Under the pieces are notes generated by a model. It saw only the letters and a list, made by a program, of their open reading frames with translations, was not told the origin of the DNA and did no database searches. A stretch of DNA of 64,000 bases from Neelides folsomi (taxonomy: Eukaryota; Arthropoda; Collembola; Neelipleona; Neelidae): positions 1 through 64,000 of the forward strand of contig JAQGBZ010000040.1 of assembly GCA_034687125.1 (NCBI GenBank). The letters are read 5' to 3'. The translations under genes and the position numbers were made by a program. Positions 1 through 13,037 of this stretch are shown piece after piece (positions within the stretch are counted from its first letter, which is position 1; each line of letters opens with the position of its first letter).

Positions 1-1870
1 ATTATATGACATATATCAACCTCGGTTAGTGTCAACCTCGGTTAAGATCACCAAAATTGGTGTATCCCGTGAAGTTGGTCTTATCCGAGGTCCAGTGTAG
101 TTATAATGGGAATGTGTTTGTGTGGATCATGTTCCATGGGGGGACGCGAGTTTGTGTTACAACTTCAAGTGTTTCAATAATATATTTCAAATGTCTCGTT
201 GTCTTTCTTCAAGGTGCTGGCAGTTCCGCAGACCCGCATACCTGCCAAAATCCTCATTCGCTCATCCAATTCTCCTCCATGGGTTCCAACTATTTTACTA
301 CGCTCTTTAAAAAGGTGGCCTTAAATTGCTCAATTTCCTTCCAAGATTCCGAGAGTTGCTAATTAGTCCCGAGGGACCGAATAACTCAAAGAACAACTTA
401 CATGAGAGTATTTAAGCAAGTGAATTTGTTTTGGCGTCCTCAGTCTACGCAACCCATCACTTATAAATTCAATTCCTTTCATTCAAATTCATCAAGTGCT
501 TCTGCTTGTGGATTCAACAAAGGGGAATTGTTATTGTGGACCGCCGTTGAGAAATCTGAGGGAGGAGGAACGGTCTCTCCCATTCAGAGGTATGTGTAGT
601 ATATAAGATACCTGAGTGGGAATGGAAGTTCTCATTCAAGATCGAGCTTTGGGCTCAGTCAGTTGCATCAATCTCATGCTTCCACAATGAAGTGAGCCGC
701 CTTCTCCCCGCCTATTTCTCAACTCTGACATTGAAATTCTCCACTTGTTCTTGATATCTCAACTCCTGTCAGCAAATATTCCCTGACTCATACTAAAATA
801 AAGAACGCCAGCGGCAGTGCTTGGTGATTGTAATTTAGTGTGGGGCATTTGAGGAGAAGAATCTTTGTGAACCATCACATTTCTGAAAAATTAAGGTAAT
901 GTATCTTTTGTTTGAATGGATTTATAATTAAAATAATAATACATACAAAGGTATTCATAGTATTTGCTTAACTTTCTTATCGTTTTTTATCTAAATTCAT
1001 ACCTGGGTGTATGCATTGAGTTCATGTCTTAATGACAGTCCTGCTAAAATATTAAAATGCAATATATGGTACATATTAATGTTTATATGATAAATGATAA
1101 ATATAAATCGGTTTATAAAAATGTCACTTTTATCATTTTCTTTCTAAATATTTATTAATAAACAAAATTATCATTTCAAACTTACTTACAACATAAATAT
1201 TATGTATAATATATATTCGTACTATTATTAAGAATATACATTTATCTCCTAACCACTTTCGTTTTTTATTTGCAAGTAATGACAAAATATCAGTATAATG
1301 TTTGAATTTGAATGAATGACTCTCTTCTATAAGCGCACATAAATAATATCTGTAAGGTAAAATGAACATTTATAACAATTAAGTTTAAAAGAATATGGAT
1401 GGAGTTTGACATGATTGCCTTCAACCCATATAAGAACACTATCTGTATCTATTCAATTCAAATACAGGTAGCACAATCGATATCATTTTTTCCATGAGTC
1501 AAGAGAAGACGTTTGATAAATGTGAAATATTTGAAGAGAATGATTGAGCAGTTGATGTGAAAGCTTCTTCTCGGATCCACGATAATATATTATGGGCGTT
1601 TAATTCTCTAAATCATTTTAGCCCTCTAAAGAGTTGTGCCGCAGGGATCTGCCACCTGAGTAAATTAACTGGTGCATTCATTGTCAATATAACTTACGTG
1701 TTCATTGCCTCTTCTTCGTGTATTAATATTAATTGGTGTGAACGTGTGGAAGAGAATCCATCTTGATCACCACTTTCATATCCATATATACATCTGACAA
1801 GTGTGTTTGGAAGTGTTGTTGTACGAGAGCCAAGTTAGATTTGCATACTACAGAAGAAAAGAAATCAGTT
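1..1870. other. Left-end intergenic / 5' flank, no supported gene
   Basis: No exon chain can be supported here. The first 60 bases contain a 13-bp direct repeat (tcaacctcggtta, near positions 18 and 34). A GC-richer stretch covers roughly 200-800; the rest is A+T-rich. The short open frames present have no recognisable domain. Part of the interval immediately left of 1871 is presumably promoter and 5' UTR of the aminopeptidase gene. Confidence 0.5.
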
Positions 1871-4800
1871 ATGGCTGGGTTCGATATTCGTAGCAAGACC
1901 TCTTATGGGTCATTAATCGAGGAAGAAAGGTAGGCACTTTATAAACGAATACACCTTTACATATGGACAAATAATAAATATATTCTTAATTTTAATGCTG
2001 CGAGAGTGTAAATAGAGTCGCAAGTGGCACAACAATGAAACTCATTTTTACATTCTAAACACAATTTGAATTTGTAAGCTGACTGATATCAACCATTGGG
2101 TGAACTGTGTGTGGAAAAGAAGAGATTCTAGACGTTATTCGAAAGTGAACATTATTTGATAATTGATAAGGGATATGAAGGATTCATTGAGAATGCTGAT
2201 TGATAAAAATTTTCCTCTTGATGCCCTACCTCCTTATTTGAATTTATTTACAAGTGCCAATTTGAACGAGTTGATTGAAATCTCATGATTTCTCTAAGGC
2301 TCGCAAAGAGACAAGAGATGTGATTTAGGTAAGTAACCATTGTCCTGAAATCACAAGTTGGCGAAATAGGTTTTAAATTTGGATCCCTCGGAGGCAGACG
2401 GTAATCAAATCTTTTCAATGGGAATGATACATCATGCAGGTTGAAGTCCATTATTAGGATCAAAGAGGAAGATACCACACATTCCATTGTATGCATTTAG
2501 AACAATTGTGAATAATTTGTTTTTATATGTATTTATTCCTACATACAATATTCACTCAATTATGTACCAAAACTCGGATACGTACCTACCATATAAGAAC
2601 TATACATACTATTAGTAAAGGTGTATTTGCATACTATAGGTAGTAAAATGTACAATGAGTTTATATGAGAATCAAAGGCATCAAAGCTCCATATCGAATC
2701 CAGGTAAAATATTTGTATACGCAACTTATGAAGTTGTGAACATTTGCTGATATACATAGAGAGTTCGTCATCCTCATTTTATTTGAATTTATTTTAATAA
2801 CTGTGTTTTACAAAAGCAATGGATTTTCCCCTTTTCCATTTGTGCAGAATGCTATTCTAATTTTATTTATTTATATTATTTTCGATAACAATAAAATTAA
2901 GTTAAAAGTTAAAACCAATCTAAACACGTTGAACTTTTGTATTTATAATATGTATCTGTATTATTTATATTATGATCGTGATTGATAGACAATAATATGT
3001 ATATTAAATGTAACGCATAGAAATGTTTAGGCATGTTAATACTAGGTATGTACATTAGATAGAGAAAAACATGTAGTATCTGTATAAAGTAGATTACATC
3101 TAGATCTCAGGTTAATGGCATATTTTTCAATTTCTCTGAAATGTATAAAAATGTCTTTCCAATAAAGATTAAAATATTTAAACATTTGGAACTAAACAAT
3201 TTATGATAGAATCAGTCAATTTAAGTAAACTAATGTAGGATGTTGTTAATTTTAAACTGTGAAGTTCTGTTGTTAATTTCAATATAAAATTTAATATGTT
3301 AAATTGAACATTACATATTCAGATATTTAAAGTAGTGTAACAAAAGACATTAAAATTTATTGTGTGGCAGAACATCATGTAACATGTGTATTAGTACTCA
3401 CATAAAAGTAATTTGGAAAATTTTATTGTACAGAATTAAAGCAGAGTTTGTGAGATGCATGTATAATTGAGTTAATCTGGCATTCAACATTTGTGTCTTC
3501 TTTTCTGTAAAATATGAAGCGTGGAGATTTGTGAGAAGATTTAACGAACCGATTTTGTTGACAAAAGAATGTTGTATTACAACGAAATAAATTGCTTATT
3601 TGAGGGAGTGACGGATTTTATGGATTTAAATATTGAATATGAATTCAACTAATGAGAAAATCCGGAATAGAAAACACCATATTAAGGCGAAATCCAAATC
3701 TTCAATAGCATTCAACTTCAACCGTGAATGGTTTGTTCAATTAAATTTTTATAAAGGGGACTTATAGAGTTATATTTAAAACGCCATGCAAGTTAATAGC
3801 CCGTTAAACACATTGTAGTGATAATAGCTCTACTATTCAATTATTCGGTATACTGATCACTGCTGTTATTCTGATCAGTACAAAACGAGAGAGTGAACCA
3901 ATGATGGTATTCAAAGCCGAAAACTAAAAACACCGAATACTCTTGAATCCTAGACAAAAGGAAATGTCATTGAAAATAGGATCAAGTTTATAGTGACATA
4001 TAGGGCGTAAATCAAAACAGTTGAATTACATACATTCGGAGCAAATTACTCGGCCTATCGTTTGGTCTATTTACTATACATGATAAAATGATTCTTTTCA
4101 ATTCATTTATAAATACATAATTGCTTGAGTAATTTGATTCATGAATCTTAAACCTTCGAACTTCAAACTTGAAAATAAAAATTAGATTTAATTCATATTG
4201 TATACCTATTACAGATTGAATATTTTCATGGTCAATGGTATTAAAGTCAGGGGTAAAGCTCAAAGATGATTTAATTGAATTTAACAGATATAAAGTTATT
4301 AATTCCAGCTTGTCTTTAAAATTCTCGGCGGGACATCGGATAGCAAAAATCCACACATTTAAATCTTTAATTATTGCTTTTTAATACAAAAATTCATTAA
4401 TTTACCAAGTAAAATCAATAGGAGGAATCCAAAGGGTTTCGTTATATGCCTATCCATTTAGTAATTAGGAAGCAAGCTTCCCATATTCTTCAATTTTTAT
4501 TATAGGTATACCATAGACTTAACGAGAATATTAAAAAAACCATCCTCATATAAGTTTCAAATTTAATAACGGACAATGATTGTGCTACATGCCAAATGTG
4601 AATAATTTTAAGTTTAGATTTTAAATTTAAAATCCCTATTTACATTCGTGTCACATGAATATATAGGAAATGCAAGGTCACTCATGGAGCGTTATGTAAC
4701 ATTCATATGCCGAAATAAAAATAATTGAGAGTTCACTATGAAAAATGCTCATGAAGGAATGGATGAGTGATTTTTCGATATTCTGGTTCACATAAATAAC

Positions 4801-7800
4801 ATAATATTCACATAATACATATGTAGGCATGCTTGAAAATGTAAAGATAGTTTAGTGAAAAGATTAGGAACAAATATTCTATGAATAAATTCAGTTCATT
4901 CAAATGAAAACTCGTTCATCCCTTGCACGTTCGTACATTACTGATGAATGTTCATGTGGTTCAATTAAAATCTAAGGTAAAAAACATAAAAAGCCAAGCT
5001 CCAGGTGAAGATAATTAAAATGCGCTAGAAAATAGGAAAGAGATAACAGACATACTTCATCGAATCCATTAACGTTGGTTTAAACAAGTTTTAAGTTGAA
5101 TGGTCTTCTCAATAAATTCTAGGAAATTTTCGGGTCAAAAATGTTTTAATAACTCGGTCAGAGAATATGGAGCGAGACGAATTTTAATTTTATGATCAAT
5201 TGAAGAGAAAGGTACAAGCGAAGGAACAATCTCCCACTGCCGCTCCCAATTAATAATTAATCGATTCCTGCCTTCGTGCTTTATTGTTCATCACAAACAA
5301 CTTCGCACCTTTAATTTATTAAATCCAGATTTTGAGATGGAACAACTAATTGTATTTTATTGCGGCAGGGAGGAGAATCCTCATATGGCTCAATCAAGAG
5401 AGCAACTCACGATGGACATGACAAAGTCAGAGAACTCGATATTCAAGCAATCGTCGGGGTGCTTTGTGAGTCGAACCAAGGGATTTGGTCTGACGGTCCT
5501 ATGCCTAGTGATTGCCGCCCTCGTGGGGTTTATTACTTACCAAGTTGTACGATGCCCAGACAATCATCTCACAGATCATCTTCACCATGAAGACGACGAT
5601 ACGACGGATCATACCCCCAGTCCAAAGGTGAAAGACGTTCGGCTGCCCAGGAACGTTGAGCCCATTTACTACAAAGTGGATCTCATACCTCATGTTGATA
5701 AGGAAAAGAACTTTACAATTGAGGGCTCCGTAGCAATTGACATTATGGCTTTGGAACCATCCAACAAGATTACGATTCATATCAAGAATATTACCATCAA
5801 CGAACCAACCGTAACCCTTGTGGAGAAAAACGATGAAAACATTCGGATCGCGCTGACCAAGCATGAGTACGACGAGCCTCGGGAATTTTACAATATGTCA
5901 TTGGACCGGTCATTGGAAGTTGGAAAAGTTTACACTATTAGGATGAAGTTTACCGGGGAGTTGAACGATGACCTGGCCGGGTTCTACCGAAGTTCTTACG
6001 CCGACACGAGGAAAAATGAAACCAGGTTTGTCGTCTCCTTATGCTTGAAGTTTCTTTTAATAAATTTCCTTTATTCCTCATCCTCTCATCGACACCCGTT
6101 GAGAGTCGGGACTAATAAATTAAACTGTTTTCATTTACGCAGATGGCTTGGAGTCACTCAATTTCAGCCAACTGATGCACGAAGAGGTATGCGAATTGTT
6201 TAAGCTCCTGATCCTTATTCTCCCATTTAACCTTTGAAAATAAAATCATTTTCTTTCTCAATAAGCCTTCCCTTGCTTCGACGAACCCGCTCTCAAGGCA
6301 GAGTTTGAAGTCAGCTTGGCAAGAAAAACTCATATGTCAACAATCTCAAATATGGACTTGAAGAGTAGCAATGAATCAGTGTAAGTTTCTTCAAAGTACT
6401 ATAACTTATTTCATATGTATACTTTTTATAAATATTTGAAACTTTTGCTGACACTCCAACATTATATTTATTAAGTAGGTTCATGTTTCTCTCCTTATTG
6501 TAATTTAATAGGAATATTCATATTCATCCTTTATTTACACATATTCTAAGTTTGATATGCAAATTTTGTTTTTTTTATAAATAATTTCGTATAAATAATA
6601 ATAAATAAATACAGAGACTAGATTTAGTAAAATGTACCATTAAGTACATGCATTCAGGACATGAAATTACATATTTTCACATGTACAGGTGTATACTATG
6701 CTCTATTGCTATTATATGGCTAGGAAAAGAAGTATTATGCTTTTTGCTCTCGAGTAACTCTAAGGTTGTTATTAAGAATCGCAATGATACCTGTTCCTCA
6801 ATCAAAACAAATAAATGTTTACAAACGTTTGCATTTTTCTTGTTGTGTTCTAAAAGTAATTATGTTTTTTGTTTAACTCTGAAAGTAAAATAGATTATGT
6901 ACGAGAATATTCTCTCGTTTAAATAAAATACTTGAGAAAATTTGCAAGGTGAAAATAGTCAAGTGGAGATATGTTGAGGATCAACACAAATGACATTTCA
7001 TGGTTAAAACCTCGACCCTCAGCAGGTCTTCTAGTAAAATAATAAATGTTCCTAAGGATCGCAATGTAAGTGCCTAGGATAGTTATACTCTACGTACTTT
7101 TAAAAAGCTTTAACGTATGCACATATTTACTATAAGTATTTACAAGATCCTATGTAGGGTCATCTCATAAAAGTTTGAAGGAATTTTCTTTAGAATCCTC
7201 ATCGGCCTTTTTGCATGCCCTTACTATTCGTGCTGAATGGGAACGTGTAAAGTAAAAGCACACTTGAGATACTTTTTGAGACTCTGTACTTTTAGCAAGT
7301 CTACTATGTGGATGTGTTGATAACTCTGTATGAAGTAGCATGCATGCAGGTAATAGGAACAAAGAACGAGACACGTAAGCCGAAACTCACATTCTCCTCC
7401 TTGACATCCTTCTTATTAGAAGAATTGAGAAAAATATTCGCTACACATACTTCATAAAAAACCATATAATCACATGTATGTATGAGAGTGGCCTCAGGGA
7501 GGAGGGAGACGCAAAAGATGGTTCATTTGGTGTATTCAGAAAACGAGTTTTCCTCCTTTTTTCCACCATGACTTTTGATAAATTATGAGGCGAAAATAAA
7601 TACTGTACTTGTTAGTCAAATGATTGAATGCCAATTACGCCAAAGATAAATGATATGAATTGATGCAGGGAAGGAATGCCGGGCTGGGTTTGGGATCACT
7701 ATAAGAAATCCGTCCCAATGTCAACTTACCTCGTGGCATTCGTGGTTTCGGATTTCGAGAGCAGGGAATCGGACCCTTCGTTGAGCAAGCCAATGTTCCG

Positions 7801-10800
7801 GGTTTGGGCGAGGAAGGAAGCGATAGATCAAGTGGAATATGCTCGGGAAATTGGGCCAAAAATCCTCACATACTTTGAGAAATATTTCAACATTGACTTT
7901 CCTCTGCCAAAACAAGACATGATTGCCCTGCCTGACTTCAATGCTGGAGCGATGGAAAATTGGTGAGGTTGATTGGGCATAAAAGGAAAGTTGTCAACGG
8001 TCGGTGTTGTTCTTGTTCCTTAGGGGCCTCATAACTTACCGCGAGACTGCGATGCTCTATGACGAGAAAGTGTCTTCAGACTTCAGCAAACAGCGGGTTG
8101 CCACAGTCATTTCCCATGAACTTGGTAATCTTCTTATTCAAATCCTTGTTGAGCCTCTCCGTTCTCATGAATTTCAAAATAACTCTCTTTAGCCTCTTGT
8201 AAAATTTAATTTAAATTCAATGCCTTAAATCATTTTTTAATAGCACATCAGTGGTTTGGAAATTTGGTCACACCTTCCTGGTGGACTGGTATGAATTCAT
8301 TCAAATTTTATTACTCCTTATTGTGGGCAACTTTTAAGATTTTCACATGGGAGCTTCTTCATGAGTTATATGTAATGGTCGTTCTTTCTTTCCAGATTTG
8401 TGGCTTAATGAAGGATTCGCCTCTTACGTGAGTTTATTAATTATAAATAATTGTTGGTCTTGTTCGCTTTTCAATTTTATGGGCTCGCTGTCATTAAACC
8501 CATTTTGTCTATTCAGGTGGAATACCTTGGAGTGAACCATGTAAGTTGAAGCCCTTTTTCAATGGAAACCATCTGGAAGCGTAAATTGAGAAGGCAGAGA
8601 AACCTGAGAGAGTCAACACCTCAGATTTGCCTATCTAATTTATCAAGTTCCAGAAGATCAATTTTTATTTCATGAATCTCACATTTCTCCATCTCATTTA
8701 GACAGAGCCAGAATGGAGAGTGTTGGAACAGTTTGTGACTGATGATCTCCAGAATGTGTTTGGTCTTGATGCGTTGGACTCCTCCCACCCTATTTCGGTC
8801 CCAGTCACCCACCCAGACGAGATAAATGAAATATTTGATAGGATTTCCTATGGGAAAGGTATGCCTACATTTTAAGGACTATTTCTATTTATTGATGGTC
8901 CAATTTTACTCGAATGAGGGAATTTGACATATATATCCCTTGCGGTTATAGGTGCCTCAATAATCCGGATGATGAACCATTTCCTTAGCGAAACAACGTT
9001 TACTAAGGGTCTCACAAACTACTTAAACAAATGGTAATCCAATTCCTCTGCCTTCTTCAAATTCCTCAAAGGGACATTTTGGTTCACAGGAAGTTCAACA
9101 GCACGAAGCAGGACAATTTGTGGGAATCCCTTACTGAACAGGCATACGCCGACAATACATTGGCCCGGTCCATGACTGTGGCAGACGTGATGGACACATG
9201 GTATGAACCCCATGGAAGTCTTTATGCTTAATTAACATTTTCTTATCTCGACCCTTTTACATAATTATATGCATGATATTCATTTATTGGACAGGACTCT
9301 TCAGAAAGGCTTTCCGGTCGTCAATGTTGATCGTCATTATGAGGAAAAAACGGCTGAATTCAGTCAGGTAAATAATGAAATTACAAAATTCATCGTTTCC
9401 TGTTCAGTTCTAGGTAAAAGTGAAATTGAATTGAAATGTTTATTCAGACAAAATTCCAACTCATTGCAAACGAAACGATGGCGAAAATTTATGAAAGTTA
9501 CAAATGGTGGGTTCCAATTTCGTACGCGTCCAAGTCCCACAACATGGACTTTAACCGAACCGAGCCCGAGTTTTGGATCTCAAAGAAGGAGAAGAATGTG
9601 ACGAAGGACGTTGAAGCTCTCAAGACTGAATGGCTCATTGTGAACGTGCAGGAGACAGGCATGGTTTTGATTCCGTTTGATCCCTTTTAAGCTAATTGGA
9701 TTTTTATTGGGTAAAGGTTATTATCGAGTCAATTACGACACAAAGAATTGGCAGCTCATTGTGGACCAACTCGTTGAGAATGGTTCGAAGATCCATACAG
9801 TAAACAGAGCCCAGTTGTTGGACGATGCTCTCAATTTGGCAAGAGCATCTCTGCTCTCATACGATTTGGCATTCAATGTAACTCAATACTTGAAGGATGA
9901 GGATGAGTATTTGCCTTGGGAGTCTTTTCTCAACTCTTTCGGCTACATTTCCTCCATGCTCCAAAAGTCTCCAGCATATGGATTGTTCAAAGTATGAAAT
10001 TTTGATTCTTTCCAGATTCCTTTAATATTTTAACATTTTCCTCTTATTTGTATTTATGATTTTGATAGAAATATGTGTTGGAGCTGATTGGGAAACAATA
10101 TGAACGGCTTGGATTCCTCCAAAACTCCTCGGACCCCTTTTTGAAGAAATTCCATCGAATCAATATTCTTCAGTGGGCCTGCAGTGTGGGGCATTCTGAA
10201 TGTGTTAAGAATGCTCAAAATCTCTTTTCCCAGTGGATGAACCAAACGGAACCGAACACGAACAACCCGTAATTCCAACCACTTCTAATTTTATATAAAT
10301 AAGTATATGAACATTGTCAACCCGTTCTATTTTATAAATATATGGTTGTTTTGAAGGGTGCCGACAAACCAGCGGCGACTCGTTTATTGCTCTGCCATAA
10401 GAAATGGAGGAGAAAAGGAATGGGACTTTGCTTGGAACCGCTATTTGGAAGCAAATGTCGCCTCAGAAAAGAGCACAATCCTCAGTGCACTCGCGTGCTC
10501 GAAGGAAACTTGGATTTTGAATAGGTTAAAATAATATGAAAATATGAATTGAAAAAAAATGAATTTTATGTAACCCTTACATGACTTTAATGTCAATCTC
10601 TTATTGGAATTTTGCATTTGTTTTAAATATTAAAATGAATTTTGTTTTAGATATTTAAATTGGTCTGTGACGCCTGGGTCTGGAATTCGAAAACAAGACG
10701 GGTCATTTGTTATTAGAGGAGTTGCAACAAACGAAGTTGGAAACTTTTTAGCTTTCAACTTCCTCCGAGACAAATGGCATCTCATCAAAAAATAGTAATT

Positions 10801-11221
10801 TATCTTTAATTCTCCAATTTCACTCTTTCTGGATTACCTTCAACTTCTTTTTTCTTTCAGCTTTGGAACAGGGTCATTTTCTATGGGTAACATTGTGAAA
10901 TCTATTTCTCAAAAGCTGAACACTCCATTTGAACTTCAAGAGGTGAGAGACTTGAATTCTTTATAACAAAATACCATTTACATAGTTTCAATTCTTAAAT
11001 TGTAATGGCAATTATGATGAGATAATGTGCCAAATAACTTATAAACTAAATGTTATTTCTAGTTGGAGGCCTTCAAGCACAAGTTTCATAATGATCTGGG
11101 AGCCGCAACAAGAGCAGTCGATCAGGCAATTGAAGGAGTGTCATCGAATGTTAGATGGATGGATGACAATTTTAACATTATTTTTAATTGGCTTAAGAAT
11201 GCAACTTCAACTCTTGCTTAA
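1871..11221 (+). CDS. Membrane aminopeptidase N-type M1 metallopeptidase
   Basis: Zinc aminopeptidase that removes N-terminal residues from peptides at the cell surface. Proposed exons: 1871-1929, 5369-6025, 6143-6186, 6266-6380, 7669-7962, 8024-8124, 8244-8288, 8396-8427, 8517-8540, 8702-8858, 8952-9033, 9090-9200, 9295-9367, 9448-9658, 9717-9991, 10069-10268, 10357-10524, 10651-10794, 10861-10942, 11063-11221. They sum to 1010 codons, normal for the family. Seen in the translation: a short cytosolic tail; one transmembrane segment about 60-78 (type II anchor); GAMENW at 385-390; the zinc site HELAH 421-425 with the third ligand in NEGFASY (E444); the catalytic tyrosine region ISYGKG (Y507); then an ERAP1-like C-terminal domain. 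The first exon is inferred from splice phase. The alternative is a start at the ATG at 5385 (985 residues). The intron at 9659-9716 is GC-AG. Family is certain; the substrate is not. Confidence 0.93.
1930..5368 (+). other. Long first intron of the aminopeptidase gene
   Basis: A+T-rich interval without a credible exon. It begins with GTAGGC after 1929 and ends in a pyrimidine-rich CAG before 5369. It would be 5' flanking sequence instead if translation starts at 5385. Open frames at 2248-2496 and 4012-4356 on the minus strand show no domain or codon bias and are not called. Confidence 0.45.
9659..9716 (+). other. GC-AG intron in the aminopeptidase gene
   Basis: The exon ending ...VNVQET plus the first base of a glycine codon must join the exon beginning YYRVNYD to give the conserved M1 string TGYYRVNYD. 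The only splice that keeps this frame uses donor GCATGG after 9658 and an AG acceptor at 9715-9716, a 58-nt GC-AG intron. A nearby GT at 9663 would break the frame. Confidence 0.75.
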
Positions 11222-12171
11222 AAAGTTTTTGCCTTTCGGCGACTTCCGTAGACCAAAATCCAGTCAATTTGGTCATTTGGTCGAATTCATTATTCAAGAA
11301 TTTGTTTTCAAATATATTACATACATAAATTAAATTATACCTATATAGTTATGATAATCGAAATTAATATTGAGCTTCTTACTTTTTATAATTTTCATCT
11401 AACGTTATTTCTTCATTTGTTTGTTTTAACAGAATGCCTTTTAATAATGAAAATACAATTTTTATCGGAATAGAATAATTAGGCCATAGCTGCTATTCAG
11501 TATCAAAAACGAATGACTTATAGTATTTAACTGTCATATAAAAATATTTTATTTTCTAATCATTGAAAAATGTTAATTTCGTTCAACAGATATTGTTTAA
11601 AGTAACTTTTAATTTTTTATTGTACCTAATAATACTAATAAATAAGGAATAATTCGAAGTATTGTAAACTCCAAAAAATAGAGTAAAAGTAAAAATAATA
11701 TTAACTTGTATGAAGATTAAATTCCTATGATGTGTAAATATTTCTCTTAAAGGCTGATTGGGATTAGGAAACAGTTCTTTGTTTTATGGCGCTGAAGAAA
11801 GTTTTAATTGTTTATCTGATAATTCTTAAAGAAAAAATCAATTGCTTTCTGTATGTGTATCATATAACATAATATGTATATTATATATGGTATACCTACA
11901 CCTACTGATATACCTAATATATGTATGTATGATAGATTTTATTTCAACAAATATTTTGTTTTTTAAAATATAGCAAATATATTATATAAAACTTCCTAAC
12001 CTATAATTTAAAATATATTTGAGGTAAAAAGTAAATAGTATTTGATATTTTAATTTAATGCTTATCTATAATTAAACATCTTTTATATTACTTAACATAT
12101 AAATTAATATAAAACACAATATATTTAAGGTCCCAAAATCTAAGAATTTAAAAGATTTACTTTTACCTATT

Positions 12172-12492
12172 GGGTCATTCTGTTATCTTTGTGAAATGAG
12201 ACATTGGGATTGGTCACGTGGTACTCGTCTAAAATGCATGGGATTTTCTTATAACACAAAAACGGCAGCCCGTGGGGTCCAAATGTGAATGTGATATGAA
12301 AGATATCCAAAAAACAATTCAAAAACTTTGATTTTGGATCCTACCTAGTACCGTTTTTTAAGTAATTGTTTTTAAATTAATGAATAGGGATGCGAAATAT
12401 ATTAACGGAACCCTGTGCGCGAATTTTAAGTTTTGGGGAAATATGCGACATTTTCGGAGTTTTTTTATTTTACAAAGATAACAGAATGACCC
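12172..12492. mobile_element. 321-bp inverted-repeat MITE-like element
   Basis: The left end reads gggtcattctgttatcttt and the right end is its reverse complement. The match runs about 26 bp with one mismatch (left arm about 12172-12197, right arm about 12467-12492). The interior has no open frame of note. Both flanks carry tatt next to the termini, which could be a short target duplication. The family is not identified. A non-autonomous DNA transposon is the simplest reading. Confidence 0.65.
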
Positions 12493-12899
12493 TATTAATA
12501 ATAGTGCCTACGGGCTTTTTCGACATGACATGATTTAAGCGGTATAACATTAAATTACAAAAAGCTACAAAACAGTAAAAAACATTGTAATACGATTATT
12601 CAATTAACTTCTCTAATCGTTATAATTTTTAATGTTTATATAATAAATACTTTAAATGTTATTGAGATGCTGCGTTGAATTTTGAATGGATTTGTTTTCA
12701 ATGTGTGTGTGTGTGTATGATGCGCTTAACATTCATGAAGATTGTTAGAAAATTAATAGAATGATAACAATTAAAGAAAGATGAAACATTAATATGTTGG
12801 TGAATTGTGATGCAATAAACGACAAATGAAAAGCGATAGAATGTTTCAAAATACATCGAGGTAAGATTTTAAAAATAAAAGTTGATTTTAATTTGAAAG

Positions 12900-12905
12900 T
12901 TTATT
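12900..12905 (-). terminator. Likely ATIC polyadenylation signal
   Basis: AATAAA on the minus strand, about 130 nt past the ATIC stop at 13038. Position and hexamer fit; not otherwise tested. Confidence 0.4.
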
Positions 12906-13037
12906 GATTAATTAAGTGCACATCATTAATCATATAATCAAATTGTTAGCAAAGGTTTGATTCATTTTGATTGAAAATGTCTGATTTTTAGAATTATATT
13001 CGAAAAATCAAATTCAGCTATAAAGTATTTGTAGTTT

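Larger units (their letters stand above)
11222..13037. other. Convergent intergenic region, no gene
   Basis: 3' flanks of the convergent aminopeptidase and ATIC genes. A+T-rich, with a short (gt)n run near 12703-12715. It contains the inverted-repeat element at 12172-12492 and a minus-strand AATAAA at 12900-12905. No coding exon recognised. Confidence 0.6.

Noticed and set aside
1-60. Short direct repeat tcaacctcggtta at the left edge
   Set aside because: Only two copies of 13 bp and cut by the window edge; too little to define an element.
4012-4356. 114-codon minus-strand frame in the first aminopeptidase intron
   Set aside because: Composition typical of random A+T-rich frames; no recognisable family.
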